From positions 744,001 to 808,000 of the forward strand of contig NZ_CP037954.1 of NCBI RefSeq assembly GCF_004359195.1: DNA of 64,000 nucleotides. Direction: 5' to 3'. Under the pieces are notes generated by a model. The model had not been told where the DNA came from. It ran no database searches and saw only the letters and a program-made list of their open reading frames with translations. Shown piece after piece: positions 8,834 to 17,981 of this stretch. Made by a program: the position numbers and the translations under genes. Numbering within the stretch: position 1 is the first letter of the stretch; each line of letters begins with the position of its first letter. This DNA comes from Chryseobacterium salivictor. GTDB lineage: Bacteria; Bacteroidota; Bacteroidia; Flavobacteriales; Weeksellaceae.

Positions 8834-11392
8834 TTATTTCTTTTTCGGTGCTGCTTTTTTTACAGGAGTTTTTTTAGCAGCAGGTTTCTTCGCAGCCGCT
8901 TTTTTAGGTTTCTCTTTAAAAGCATTTTTATCCTGAGCGGTAATCCAGCTTTTCACTTCTTCCAAAGAAACTTCGGCCAGTTCTTCGGCAGTAAATTTTT
9001 CGTCTTTTTTATTTTTAGGAATTTTAAAAATGTTTTTTCCAAGTTTTACAATAGGACCCCATCTCGCATTTTCTATAGAAATTTTTTCTGCTTCCCACTG
9101 CTGAATATAGCGGTTCGCTTCTTTTTCCAACTTGGCTTCAATCAATTCATTAATATCACTTTGCGAAAGATTTTCAAAATCATAGCGCTTGGGAACATTG
9201 ATGAACATTGATTGAAATTTAATAAAAGGCCCGAACCTGCCTGTCCCTTTGGTGACCGGTTCTCCTTTATAAGTCGCAATTGGTGCATCGGCGAGTTTCT
9301 TTTCATTGATGATTTCCTCTGCTCTTTCCTGAGTGACAGAAAGCGCGTCTTCGCCTTTAGGAATACTGATGAAAGCATCGCCCCATTTCACGTAAGGTCC
9401 AAATCTTCCGACGCCAATCGTTACCGTTTGACCTTCGAAATCATTTAGGTCAAAAGGGATTTTGAATAATTCCAAAGCTTCTTCTAAAGTAATGGTTGCG
9501 ATATTCTGGGTCGCCATCAAACTTGCGAAAATTGGTTTTTCCTCATCATCCTGTTCGCCAATCTGCACCATGGGTCCAAATCTGCCGATTCTTGTCAACA
9601 CGTTTTTCCCTGATTTTGGATCTACTCCTAAAATTCTTTCACCGTTTGCACGATCCGCATTTTCTTCTACATCAGCAATTCTCGGATGAAAGTCTTTGTA
9701 AAAACCCTGTAAAACATCTTTCCACTTTTCTTCGCCATTTGCGATAAGGTCAAAATCCTGCTCTACTTTTGCCGTAAATCCATAATCAAGGATTTCTGCA
9801 AAATTCTGGGTCAGGAATTCATTCACAACTTCACCAATATCGGTTGGGACAAATTTATTTTTATCTCCACCAAACTTTTCGGTCAACACTTCTTTTTTAA
9901 GATTGGTTTTCCCCAAAGTCATCTTCATGATTTCGCGCTCCTGTGGAATAATTTCTCTCTTATCCACGTATTCGCGATTCTGAATCGTCTGAATGGTCGG
10001 CGCATACGTTGACGGTCTTCCAATACCGAGTTCTTCTAATTTCTTAACCAAACCGGCCTCGGTATATCTTGCTGAAGGACGGGAGAATTTCTCGGTCGCT
10101 TCTATTTTTTTATACTCTAAAGCTTCACCAACAGAAACTTTCGGCAATAATTTTTCGTTGTTTTCCTCATCGTCATCCTCGGCTTTTACAATGCCATAAG
10201 CTTTAAGGAAACCATCGAAGATAATCACTTCTCCCTGCGCTTCAAAATGCTGTGGAAGTTTTGAATTCCCGATTTCAATAACTGTTTTCTCGATTTTGGC
10301 ATTCGCCATTTGAGATGCTAAAGTTCTTTTATAGATTAACTGGTATAATTTATTCAATTGCACATCACCAATCGTTTTCACTGAAAAATCGGTCGGACGG
10401 ATTGCTTCGTGAGCTTCCTGCGCCGTGGCTGATTTGGTGGTGTAATTTCTTGGATTAGAATATTCTTCGCCATACTCTGAAAGAATCTGCGCTTTTGCTC
10501 CGTTAATCGCTTCCTGAGAAAGATTCACGGAATCGGTTCTCATATAAGTAATATATCCTTCTTCGTACAATCTTTGAGCAACTCTCATCGTGGCAGTTAC
10601 ACCGTAACCCAGTCTATTACTTGCTTCCTGCTGTAAAGTTGACGTTGTAAATGGTGCCGAGGCGGTACGGGTTCCCGGTTTTGTCTCAACATTTAAAACT
10701 TTGAAATCCGTATTTTGACATTGATTTAAAAAATCTTCTGCTTCTTTTTCCTGTACAAAATCTTTCTTGAGTTTTGCGGTGATTTCCTGTTTAGCGTTAT
10801 TAAGAAAAATACCTTCGAGTTTAAAAGTAGATTTCGGCTGGAAACCTCTGATCTCCAATTCTCTTTCTACCACCAAACGCACGGCGACGGATTGAACACG
10901 TCCTGCAGAAAGTCCGGTTTTTACTTTTTTCCAAAGAACCGGCGACATTTCAAAACCTACAATTCTGTCGAGAATTCTTCTGGCCTGCTGTGCATTGACC
11001 AAATTCTGATCGATCGCTCTGGGGTTTTCAATCGCTTTTAAAATGGCATTTTTTGTAATCTCATGAAAGACAATTCTTCTGGTATTATCGTCCTTCAATT
11101 TTAATTCCTGCGCCAGATGCCAGGCGATAGCTTCTCCTTCGCGGTCTTCATCGGAAGCCAACCAAACAATGTCTGCTTTTTTCACTGCGGCTTTCAGTTC
11201 GGTTACCAGTTTCTTTTTATCTGCAGAAACTTCATAATCGGGTGTAAAAGTTTCCAGGTCGATTCCCATTCCTTTTTTAGGCAAATCCCGGATATGACCG
11301 AAACTTGATTTCACCTCGAAATCTTTCCCTAAATATTTTTGAATCGTTTTGGCTTTTGCCGGTGATTCTACAATCACTAAATTTTTTGACAT
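8834..11392 (-). CDS. topA: DNA topoisomerase I (type IA)
   Basis: The 852-residue enzyme relaxes negative supercoils through a 5'-phosphotyrosine break. The Toprim domain opens with VIVESPAKAKTI at 6-17 and carries DEDREGEAIAWHL at 81-93. The catalytic Tyr is Y283 in ITYMRTDS. The C-terminal third holds repeated GRFGP-type topoisomerase C-terminal modules (three to four copies from about 590). It has no Cys4 zinc fingers, unlike the E. coli enzyme. It ends in a lysine/alanine/proline-rich basic tail of about 28 residues, probably for DNA contact. The ATG at 11392 is backed by a -7 box 15 bases upstream. It is transcribed divergently from the DUF2062 gene. Confidence 0.97.
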   Translation of the reverse strand: MSKNLVIVESPAKAKTIQKYLGKDFEVKSSFGHIRDLPKKGMGIDLETFTPDYEVSADKKKLVTELKAAVKKADIVWLASDEDREGEAIAWHLAQELKLKDDNTRRIVFHEITKNAILKAIENPRAIDQNLVNAQQARRILDRIVGFEMSPVLWKKVKTGLSAGRVQSVAVRLVVERELEIRGFQPKSTFKLEGIFLNNAKQEITAKLKKDFVQEKEAEDFLNQCQNTDFKVLNVETKPGTRTASAPFTTSTLQQEASNRLGYGVTATMRVAQRLYEEGYITYMRTDSVNLSQEAINGAKAQILSEYGEEYSNPRNYTTKSATAQEAHEAIRPTDFSVKTIGDVQLNKLYQLIYKRTLASQMANAKIEKTVIEIGNSKLPQHFEAQGEVIIFDGFLKAYGIVKAEDDDEENNEKLLPKVSVGEALEYKKIEATEKFSRPSARYTEAGLVKKLEELGIGRPSTYAPTIQTIQNREYVDKREIIPQEREIMKMTLGKTNLKKEVLTEKFGGDKNKFVPTDIGEVVNEFLTQNFAEILDYGFTAKVEQDFDLIANGEEKWKDVLQGFYKDFHPRIADVEENADRANGERILGVDPKSGKNVLTRIGRFGPMVQIGEQDDEEKPIFASLMATQNIATITLEEALELFKIPFDLNDFEGQTVTIGVGRFGPYVKWGDAFISIPKGEDALSVTQERAEEIINEKKLADAPIATYKGEPVTKGTGRFGPFIKFQSMFINVPKRYDFENLSQSDINELIEAKLEKEANRYIQQWEAEKISIENARWGPIVKLGKNIFKIPKNKKDEKFTAEELAEVSLEEVKSWITAQDKNAFKEKPKKAAAKKPAAKKTPVKKAAPKKK

Positions 11393-11406
11393 CCTCGAAA
11401 TTTTTG

Positions 11407-11414
11407 CAAAAGTA
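11407..11414 (-). promoter_or_regulatory. -7 box of the topA promoter
   Basis: The minus strand reads TACTTTTG, a full TAnnTTTG match, 14 bases before the topA ATG. No clear TTG is seen at -33. Confidence 0.6.
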
Positions 11415-11492
11415 GAAGTTTTTTTTTAATACTGCGTTTTTCACTTTTATTTCACCGCTTTTACTTTAGAAATAAAAAAGAAACAAAACCCT

Positions 11493-11500
11493 TACATTTG
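11493..11500 (+). promoter_or_regulatory. -7 box of the DUF2062 gene
   Basis: TACATTTG matches TAnnTTTG and ends 19 bases before the TTG start. That spacing recurs at several genes in this window and supports the TTG start. The -33 element is weak. Confidence 0.6.
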
Positions 11501-11519
11501 CGGTAAACAGAAACCGATT

Positions 11520-12020
11520 TTGAAAAAATTCATTCACAATACCATTCAAAGTCAAAAGGTTTTCTACCGCTATTTCCGCAAAAAAGGACTCAAAAGATTC
11601 TTAAAGGAGAATGTTTTAGAAAGCACCGGCAGCAATGAAACCAAAGCAAAATCGATTGCCTTGGGCGTTTTTATTGGGCTTTCGCCATTTTGGGGTCTGC
11701 ATTCTTTTCTGGCAGTTACTTTATCTGTGTATTTTAAACTGAACAAGCTTTTGACTTTTATGTCCGCACAGGTTACCTTTCCTCCTTTGATTCCGTTAAT
11801 CATATTTTTATCAATGATGGCGGGCGGTCCTTTTGTGAGCAATACCACGAGTTTAGAAAATCAAAGTTTCGATTTTGAATTCATCAAAAATAATTTAACA
11901 CAATATATTATAGGGAGCTTTATTTTATCGGTAGGCTGTGCTGTGATTCTCGGCTTTCTGTCTTATTTCATTCTTGAAAGATTTAATCCGCAGTCAAAAA
12001 ATGACGTAAAAAAAACTTAA
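11520..12020 (+). CDS. DUF2062 membrane protein
   Basis: The product has 166 residues: a basic N-terminus, then three hydrophobic stretches at about 48-70, 80-103 and 130-155. The segment KAKSIALGVFIGLSPFWGLHS is typical of DUF2062, a family of small membrane proteins of unknown function that often accompany glycosyltransferases. I place the start at TTG because it follows a good -7 box by 19 bases and there is no in-frame ATG near. It stands alone, divergent from topA. No function is claimed. Confidence 0.8.
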   Translation: MKKFIHNTIQSQKVFYRYFRKKGLKRFLKENVLESTGSNETKAKSIALGVFIGLSPFWGLHSFLAVTLSVYFKLNKLLTFMSAQVTFPPLIPLIIFLSMMAGGPFVSNTTSLENQSFDFEFIKNNLTQYIIGSFILSVGCAVILGFLSYFILERFNPQSKNDVKKT

Positions 12021-12035
12021 AAATTCTTAATCCAA

Positions 12036-12068
12036 TTGATAACCAGAAATTTAAAATACATACTTTTG
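12036..12068 (+). promoter_or_regulatory. Promoter of the 7TM histidine kinase gene
   Basis: A TTG at 12036-12038 and TACTTTTG at 12061-12068 are separated by 22 bases, within the usual Bacteroidota range. The ATG follows 21 bases later. Confidence 0.65.
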
Positions 12069-12089
12069 CAGCAACCTTGGTAAACAAAT

Positions 12090-13541
12090 ATGTCACAAGT
12101 ATTCAACACTATTATTGAGCGAGATACTTATGGCAGCATATTATATGCTGTTCTCGGCGGATTGCTTTTACTATCTATTTATCATTTGGTGCTTTTTTTT
12201 CAAAACCGGGATAAATCTTATCTTCTTTACAGTTTCTACACTTTTTTTTCATTTTTAGCTTATATTCCGGTTGCCGAAGGTGGCTTTCTGTTTGACCTTT
12301 CCAAATATTTCAATCTTGATTTCCGGTCGAAACAGTTTTTCACCATCATTTTCAACTGTCTTTATTTTTTGTTTTTCGTTCAGTTTTTGAGGGTGAAAAA
12401 GCGGAGTAAAAAATGGCATAACATCATTGTTTATCCTGTTTTTATTTTAATAACGATCGCGACGGTTACTTTTCTTATCCTGAAGTTTGGCATTTCAGAT
12501 TTTTATTTTGATTCTTTTAAAGGAATATTTCCTTATTTAATAGCCGTTCACACAATAATTTCCTTTTATATTCTCACCAAGGTTAAAAATAAACTTAAAT
12601 ATTATATTATTTTTGGTGGAATTATGCTATTCATCTGCTCTATTTTGGGAGAACGTTCGGTTCGGGAATTCCCTTTTTTAAATTTAACGGTAAGAATGGG
12701 TGACTTCATTTATTTTGCCGGGTTGGTTGTTGAAAATATTGCTTTTTCATTTGCCTTGGGACACAGGCAAAGAATGAACTATCACGAGAAAGTTGCTTAT
12801 AACAGAAACCTGATTTCGGAAATGAAGAAAAATGAAGAGCTGAAGGATAAAATAAATCTGCAGCATCAGAAGAGACTTTTAGCAGAAAATGACCGCATCA
12901 AATACCAGCAGGAAATTTCTGCCCTGAAACTTTCTATTCTGCAAAATCAGATGAACCCTCACTTTATTTTCAATGCTCTTAATTCAATAAAATATTACAT
13001 TTTAGAGCATGACACCGAAAATGCAGTGAATTACCTCACCAAGTTTTCGCAAATCATCCGGACGATTTTGGTTTCTTCCACCGTGAAAGAGTTTACTTTA
13101 GATCAGGAGTTGCACACGATTAAAGTGTATGTAGATATTGAAAATTTAAGATTTACCAAAAAAATTGACTTCAATATCGTCATTGATGAACAAATAAATT
13201 CGGAAAAAATAAAACTTCCGCCAATGGTTTTGCAGACGTTCATTGAAAACGCGATTTTACATGGTGTTGCCACGCTGGACCATAAAAAAATCACTATCGA
13301 TGTTTTGCGCAAAAACCAACATCTCGAAATCCGAATCAGTGATAACGGAGTTGGCAGAAAAGAAGCGGCAAAAAACCGAAGCCGCCGTAACAATTCGAGT
13401 AAATCATTAGGAACTAAAATAGCCGATGAAATGCTGAAAAACTATTTCGGACCTGAATCATATAAAATCAAATACTACGATTTGCACAAAAATGATCAAC
13501 CCACAGGAACCATGGTGGTTTTAGAAATTCCCATTCCATAA
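12090..13541 (+). CDS. 7TM sensor histidine kinase, LytS-like, orphan
   Basis: The 483-residue protein has an N-terminal block of about seven membrane helices (to about 235), resembling the 7TMR-DISM sensor region. A coiled-coil linker rich in Glu, Lys and Asn follows at about 240-285. Next comes a His_kinase (LytS-type) domain with QMNPHFIFNALNS, whose phospho-acceptor is H291. The HATPase part shows ENAILHG and SDNGVGRKEA. Such kinases normally pair with a LytTR response regulator, but none is adjacent; its neighbours are a DUF2062 gene and ileS. The signal is unknown. Confidence 0.88.
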   Translation: MSQVFNTIIERDTYGSILYAVLGGLLLLSIYHLVLFFQNRDKSYLLYSFYTFFSFLAYIPVAEGGFLFDLSKYFNLDFRSKQFFTIIFNCLYFLFFVQFLRVKKRSKKWHNIIVYPVFILITIATVTFLILKFGISDFYFDSFKGIFPYLIAVHTIISFYILTKVKNKLKYYIIFGGIMLFICSILGERSVREFPFLNLTVRMGDFIYFAGLVVENIAFSFALGHRQRMNYHEKVAYNRNLISEMKKNEELKDKINLQHQKRLLAENDRIKYQQEISALKLSILQNQMNPHFIFNALNSIKYYILEHDTENAVNYLTKFSQIIRTILVSSTVKEFTLDQELHTIKVYVDIENLRFTKKIDFNIVIDEQINSEKIKLPPMVLQTFIENAILHGVATLDHKKITIDVLRKNQHLEIRISDNGVGRKEAAKNRSRRNNSSKSLGTKIADEMLKNYFGPESYKIKYYDLHKNDQPTGTMVVLEIPIP

Positions 13542-13633
13542 TCTTTAGCACATTCTGTACCTCATAATTCCGAGAAAATCATTATATTCGCAACCTTAAT
13601 TAATTAGAATAATTCTTATTGAACTGTTTGAAA

Positions 13634-16600
13634 ATGAAGAAGTTTACCGAATATAAAAATCTAGATTTAACCACCATTGCCGAGAATATTTCCCAATTTT
13701 GGCAAGAGAACCAGACTTTTAAAAAATCTGTCGAAATCCGCGATGGCAAGCCAGAGTATGTATTTTACGAAGGTCCCCCTTCGGCTAACGGAATGCCGGG
13801 AATTCACCACGTGATGGCGAGAGCACTGAAAGATATTTTCTGCCGCTACCAAACCCAAAACGGGAAACAGGTTTTCCGGAAAGCGGGTTGGGATACGCAC
13901 GGTTTACCTATTGAACTTGGCGTAGAAAAAGAACTGGGAATTACGAAAGAAGATATCGGCAAGAAAATTTCTGTTGAAGATTATAACCAGGCCTGTAGAA
14001 ATGCAGTAATGCGCTACACCGATGTGTGGAATGACCTTACAGAAAAAATCGGTTATTGGGTAGATTTAAATGATCCCTATATCACCTACGAACCGAAATA
14101 CATGGAAACCGTTTGGTGGCTTCTGAAGCAACTTTACGATAAAAAATTAATGTACAAAGGATACACCATCCAGCCGTATTCTCCGGCAGCAGGAACAGGT
14201 TTGTCTTCCCACGAATTAAATCAGCCGGGAACGTACCGCGATGTTTCAGACACGACTGTTGTGGCACAGTTCAAAGTGAAGAATTCTTCTTTGTTTGAAG
14301 ATATTAAAGAAGATATTTCAATTCTTGCCTGGACAACCACTCCCTGGACTTTACCCTCCAACACCGCTTTGGCAGTAGGAAGAGACATTGAATATGTTTT
14401 GGTGAAAACCTTTAACCAATATACTTTTGAACCCGTTACTGTTGTTTTAGCGAGTGTACTGTTACAAAAGAATTTCGGTAAAAAATATTTTGAAGGAACC
14501 GACGAAGATTTTAATAATTACAGTCCAGAAAACAAAACCATTCCTTATCAGGTTTTGAAGGAATTTACCGGTAAAAAATTAGCCGGAACAGAATACGAAC
14601 AATTGATTCCATGGTTTTTACCTGCCGAAGATGCTGACAAAGCTTTCCGTGTGATCATTGGCGATTTCGTAACCACTGAAGATGGTACAGGAATCGTACA
14701 TATCGCGCCCACGTTCGGTGCAGATGATGCGCGTGTTGCCAAAGAAAACGGAATTCCGCCAATGTTGATCAAGGATGAAAACGAAAATCTCGTTCCTTTG
14801 GTAGATTTACAGGGCCGTTTTGTAAAAGGAGGAAATACTCCGGAACTATTTGCAGGAAAATTCATTAAAAATGAATATTACGATGACGGCACTGCTCCCG
14901 AAAAATCCTGGGATGTAGAGCTGGCGATTCTTTTAAAAACCGAAAACAAAGCCTTTAAAGTAGAAAAATACGTTCACAGTTATCCACACTGCTGGAGAAC
15001 TGACAAACCGGTTTTATATTACCCTCTGGATTCCTGGTTTGTAAAAATGACCGCGGTGAAAGACCGTTTGGTTGCATTGAACGAAACCATCAACTGGAAA
15101 CCGAAATCAACCGGTGAAGGTAGATTTGCAAACTGGCTGGTCAATGTAAACGATTGGAATCTTTCCCGTTCAAGATACTGGGGAATTCCTTTGCCAATCT
15201 GGAGAACCGAAGATTTAAAGGAAGAAATCATCATCGGATCTGTAGAAGAATTGATGGCAGAAATCAAGAAATCGATGGATGCCGGATTCATGACCCAAAA
15301 TCCGTTTGCCAATTTTGAGGTTGGCAATATGTCTAAAGAAAATTATGCGAATATCGATTTGCATAAAAATATTGTGGATGAAATCATTCTGGTTTCAGCT
15401 TCAGGAAAACCGATGAATCGTGAATCTGATTTGATCGATGTTTGGTTTGATTCAGGTTCAATGCCTTATGCGCAACTGCATTATCCTTTTGAAAATAAGG
15501 AAATGATTGACGAAAGAAAAGCTTTCCCGGCAGATTTTATCGCTGAAGGAGTTGACCAGACCAGAGGTTGGTTTTACACTTTGCATGCGATTGCAACAGC
15601 AGTTTTTGATTCTGTAGCGTACAAAAACGTAATGTCAAACGGTTTGGTTCTGGACAAAAACGGCCAGAAAATGTCGAAACGTTTAGGCAATGCTGTTGAT
15701 CCATTCACCACTTTACAAAAATACGGTCCCGATGCCACGCGTTGGTATATGATTGCAAATGCAAATCCTTGGGAAAATCTTAAATTCGATTTAGAAGGAA
15801 TTGATGAAGTCAGAAGAAAATTCTTCGGAACTTTATATAATACGTATTCATTCTTCGCTCTTTATGCGAATGTTGACGGATTTACTTATGCTGAAAAAGA
15901 CGTAGAAAACCGCCCGGAAATCGACCGCTGGATTTTATCTGAATTGAATTTATTAGTCAAAGAAGTCACTGCTTTCTATGAAGATTACGAACCAACGAAA
16001 GTCGCAAGAGCCATTAATAATTTTGTTAATGACAACTTAAGCAACTGGTACGTAAGACTTTGCCGCAGAAGATTCTGGAAAGGCGATTATTCTGAAGATA
16101 AAATTTCCGCGTATCAAACGCTGTATATTTGTTTAGAAACAGTTGCTAAAATTGCAGCTCCGATTGCCCCGTTTTTTATGGATCAATTGTATCAGGATTT
16201 AAATAAAATCACTGGAAAGAATAATGCAGAATCGATTCACTTAACCGATTTCCCGAAAGCGGATGAAGGTTTAATCGATCAGGATCTGGTAGAGAAAACG
16301 CACCTGGCGCAACAAATTACGTCGATGGTATTTTCACTAAGAAAGAAAGAAAACATCAAAGTAAGACAGCCGCTTCAGAAAGTGATGATTCCGGTTTTGG
16401 ATCAAAAAACAGAAGCGCAGATTTTAGCCGTTTCCGACTTGGTAAAGCAGGAAGTAAACGTGAAAGAACTTCAATTAATTAATGCGGATGAAGCTGCAGA
16501 TTTAATTGTAAAACAGATTAAACCCAACTTCAAGACTTTAGGTGCGAGGCTTGGAAAAGACATGAAAACCGTTGCAGGAGAGATCACCAGTTTTACAGCC

Positions 16601-17017
16601 GACCAAATTTCAACTTTGGAAAAAGAAGGAAAAATGGATATTCACGGTTATGAAATTTCATTAGACGACGTGGAAATTTTCACCAAAGACATCCCGGGCT
16701 GGACGGTAACAAGTGAAGGAAAACTAACCGTGGCACTGGATTTGACCTTGACCGATGAATTAAAAGCTGAAGGAATCGCCCGCGAATTCATCAACAGAGT
16801 TCAGAATTTAAGAAAAGATAAAGAATTCGACTTAACGGACAGAATTACAATACGTCTGGAAGAAAATAATCCTTTCGAAAAAGAAATTATCAATAATGAG
16901 GCATATATTTCAGCAGAAGTATTGTCAGATAGAATAGAAATTGTAAATTCACTCTCAAATTTTGAGGAGATCGAGATTGATGAGCTCAAATTTAAGGTAG
17001 ATGTTCAAAAAAAATAA
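13634..17017 (+). CDS. ileS: Isoleucyl-tRNA synthetase, IleRS2 type
   Basis: The 1127-residue cytoplasmic enzyme charges tRNA-Ile. I use the ATG at 13634 rather than the in-frame TTG at 13619, because family N-termini begin at MKKFTEYKNL. The first signature is GIHH at 56-59, a swapped form (GXHH) of the usual HXGH. The second signature is KMSKR at 679-683. WDTHGLPIE and the editing-domain TTPWTLPSN are also present. The length and the long C-terminal region fit the eukaryote-like IleRS2 class, known for resistance to mupirocin, and the GXHH swap has been linked to hyper-resistance in that class. Resistance here is inferred. A small terminator follows. Confidence 0.96.
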   Translation: MKKFTEYKNLDLTTIAENISQFWQENQTFKKSVEIRDGKPEYVFYEGPPSANGMPGIHHVMARALKDIFCRYQTQNGKQVFRKAGWDTHGLPIELGVEKELGITKEDIGKKISVEDYNQACRNAVMRYTDVWNDLTEKIGYWVDLNDPYITYEPKYMETVWWLLKQLYDKKLMYKGYTIQPYSPAAGTGLSSHELNQPGTYRDVSDTTVVAQFKVKNSSLFEDIKEDISILAWTTTPWTLPSNTALAVGRDIEYVLVKTFNQYTFEPVTVVLASVLLQKNFGKKYFEGTDEDFNNYSPENKTIPYQVLKEFTGKKLAGTEYEQLIPWFLPAEDADKAFRVIIGDFVTTEDGTGIVHIAPTFGADDARVAKENGIPPMLIKDENENLVPLVDLQGRFVKGGNTPELFAGKFIKNEYYDDGTAPEKSWDVELAILLKTENKAFKVEKYVHSYPHCWRTDKPVLYYPLDSWFVKMTAVKDRLVALNETINWKPKSTGEGRFANWLVNVNDWNLSRSRYWGIPLPIWRTEDLKEEIIIGSVEELMAEIKKSMDAGFMTQNPFANFEVGNMSKENYANIDLHKNIVDEIILVSASGKPMNRESDLIDVWFDSGSMPYAQLHYPFENKEMIDERKAFPADFIAEGVDQTRGWFYTLHAIATAVFDSVAYKNVMSNGLVLDKNGQKMSKRLGNAVDPFTTLQKYGPDATRWYMIANANPWENLKFDLEGIDEVRRKFFGTLYNTYSFFALYANVDGFTYAEKDVENRPEIDRWILSELNLLVKEVTAFYEDYEPTKVARAINNFVNDNLSNWYVRLCRRRFWKGDYSEDKISAYQTLYICLETVAKIAAPIAPFFMDQLYQDLNKITGKNNAESIHLTDFPKADEGLIDQDLVEKTHLAQQITSMVFSLRKKENIKVRQPLQKVMIPVLDQKTEAQILAVSDLVKQEVNVKELQLINADEAADLIVKQIKPNFKTLGARLGKDMKTVAGEITSFTADQISTLEKEGKMDIHGYEISLDDVEIFTKDIPGWTVTSEGKLTVALDLTLTDELKAEGIAREFINRVQNLRKDKEFDLTDRITIRLEENNPFEKEIINNEAYISAEVLSDRIEIVNSLSNFEEIEIDELKFKVDVQKK

Positions 17018-17029
17018 CAAAACACGATG

Positions 17030-17051
17030 ACCCGTTGAAACGGGTTTATTT
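17030..17051 (+). terminator. Short terminator after ileS
   Basis: ACCCGT pairs with ACGGGT around the tetraloop TGAA and is followed by TTATTT. The stem is only six bases, so it may be leaky and let transcription reach the DksA-like gene 15 bases on. Confidence 0.6.
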
Positions 17052-17065
17052 AAAAAAATACAACT

Positions 17066-17446
17066 ATGGCAGAAGACAGACAAAAGTACAGCGATGCTGA
17101 CTTACAGGAATTCAAAGTGATTATTCAGGCAAAAATAGATAAAGCAGAAAAAGATTTAATGCTGATCAGAGAAAGTTTCATCAATGACCAAAATAATGGA
17201 ACTGATGATACCTCGCCAACCTTCAAGGCTTTTGAAGAAGGTGCTGAAACGCTGAGCAAAGAGCAAAACTCGATCCTGGCCGGAAGACAGGAAAAATTCG
17301 TGCGTGATTTGAAAAACGCGTTGATTCGTATTGAAAACAAAACCTACGGAATTTGTAGAGTTACCGGGAAATTAATTCCCAAAGAAAGGCTGATGGCAGT
17401 TCCACATGCTACTTTGAGCATCGAGGCAAAAAATATGCAGCGATAA
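17066..17446 (+). CDS. TraR/DksA-family protein lacking the zinc-finger cysteines
   Basis: The product has 126 residues. The N-terminal half is a long helical coiled coil, as in DksA, which reaches into the RNA polymerase secondary channel. The C-terminal end YGICRVTGKLIPKERL has the DksA zinc-finger shape but keeps only one Cys (C97) of the four. A zinc site is therefore unlikely, as in the zinc-independent DksA forms of other phyla. The acidic tip of DksA appears as DDTSP at 47-51. It lies between ileS and small-protein genes leading to lspA. It probably modulates transcription initiation; this is inferred from family. Confidence 0.8.
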   Translation: MAEDRQKYSDADLQEFKVIIQAKIDKAEKDLMLIRESFINDQNNGTDDTSPTFKAFEEGAETLSKEQNSILAGRQEKFVRDLKNALIRIENKTYGICRVTGKLIPKERLMAVPHATLSIEAKNMQR

Positions 17447-17472
17447 ATTTGACCGTGTACCATGAATAATGT

Positions 17473-17512
17473 ACAAAGTACGCTGTATTTCCCTATACAG
17501 AATACTTTGTGC
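17473..17512 (+). terminator. Long hairpin between the DksA-like gene and the next small gene
   Basis: ACAAAGTA pairs with TACTTTGT, and the inner CTGTAT pairs with ATACAG around TTCCCT. T-rich sequence follows. It can act as a terminator or attenuator, but a second gene starts 18 bases on, so partial read-through is likely. Confidence 0.5.
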
Positions 17513-17529
17513 ATTTATCTTTTACATTC

Positions 17530-17778
17530 ATGAATACCCTACTCATCTTACTTGCCGTGGCCGTGATTTTAATCTATTTCTTCCGAAAAGAGATTAAAGA
17601 AAAAATCAGCCCAAATCCGAAGAAAAACTACACCATCGATGATCAGTATAATGCTGATAAAAAAGACCGTGAAAAGGAAATTGACAAAATCCTAAGCAAA
17701 ATAGGAAAAAACGGATTGAATGATCTGTCATCGGAAGACAGAAAAAGACTCGACGAACTTTCAAAAAAAATAAAATAA
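17530..17778 (+). CDS. Small single-span membrane protein (DUF6576-like tail)
   Basis: From the ATG at 17530 the product has 82 residues. A membrane helix covers about 2-19 (TLLILLAVAVILIYFF). A charged Lys/Glu/Asp-rich tail ends in a short helical pattern (EIDKILSKIGKNGLNDLSSE), which resembles the small DUF6576 domain found at the C-terminus of Bacteroidota rhomboid proteins. I prefer this ATG to a start 21 bases upstream because the latter would put polar residues before the helix and falls in the preceding hairpin. The stop lies 2 bases before the next gene. Function unknown. Confidence 0.7.
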   Translation: MNTLLILLAVAVILIYFFRKEIKEKISPNPKKNYTIDDQYNADKKDREKEIDKILSKIGKNGLNDLSSEDRKRLDELSKKIK

Positions 17779-17780
17779 AA

Positions 17781-17981
17781 ATGGAATCACTTATAGTTCA
17801 CCCAAAAAATCAAATGGAACTCAATGCACTGAAAAGCGTGATGAAAGATATGGGCATTAAATATGAAAAATTTCACACCAGAAATCACAACGCTGCTCCG
17901 AAATTTGAACCAAAAACACCGTCAGATAAATCCGCGAAACCTGCCAGAACTTTCAAAGGTAAACCAAAGAATGACTTGTAA
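17781..17981 (+). CDS. Small DUF2683-like protein
   Basis: The 66-residue cytoplasmic protein starts MESLIVHPKNQMELNALKSVMKD. This pattern is common in flavobacterial DUF2683 proteins, some of which are annotated as antitoxin-like. The C-terminal half is basic and disordered (Lys/Pro-rich). The stop codon overlaps the lspA start (TAATG), so translation is probably coupled. No toxin gene is adjacent, so I make no toxin-antitoxin claim. Confidence 0.65.
   Translation: MESLIVHPKNQMELNALKSVMKDMGIKYEKFHTRNHNAAPKFEPKTPSDKSAKPARTFKGKPKNDL

Noticed and set aside
17781..17981. Toxin-antitoxin system based on the DUF2683-like protein
   Set aside because: No toxin partner next to it; the neighbours are a small membrane protein and lspA.
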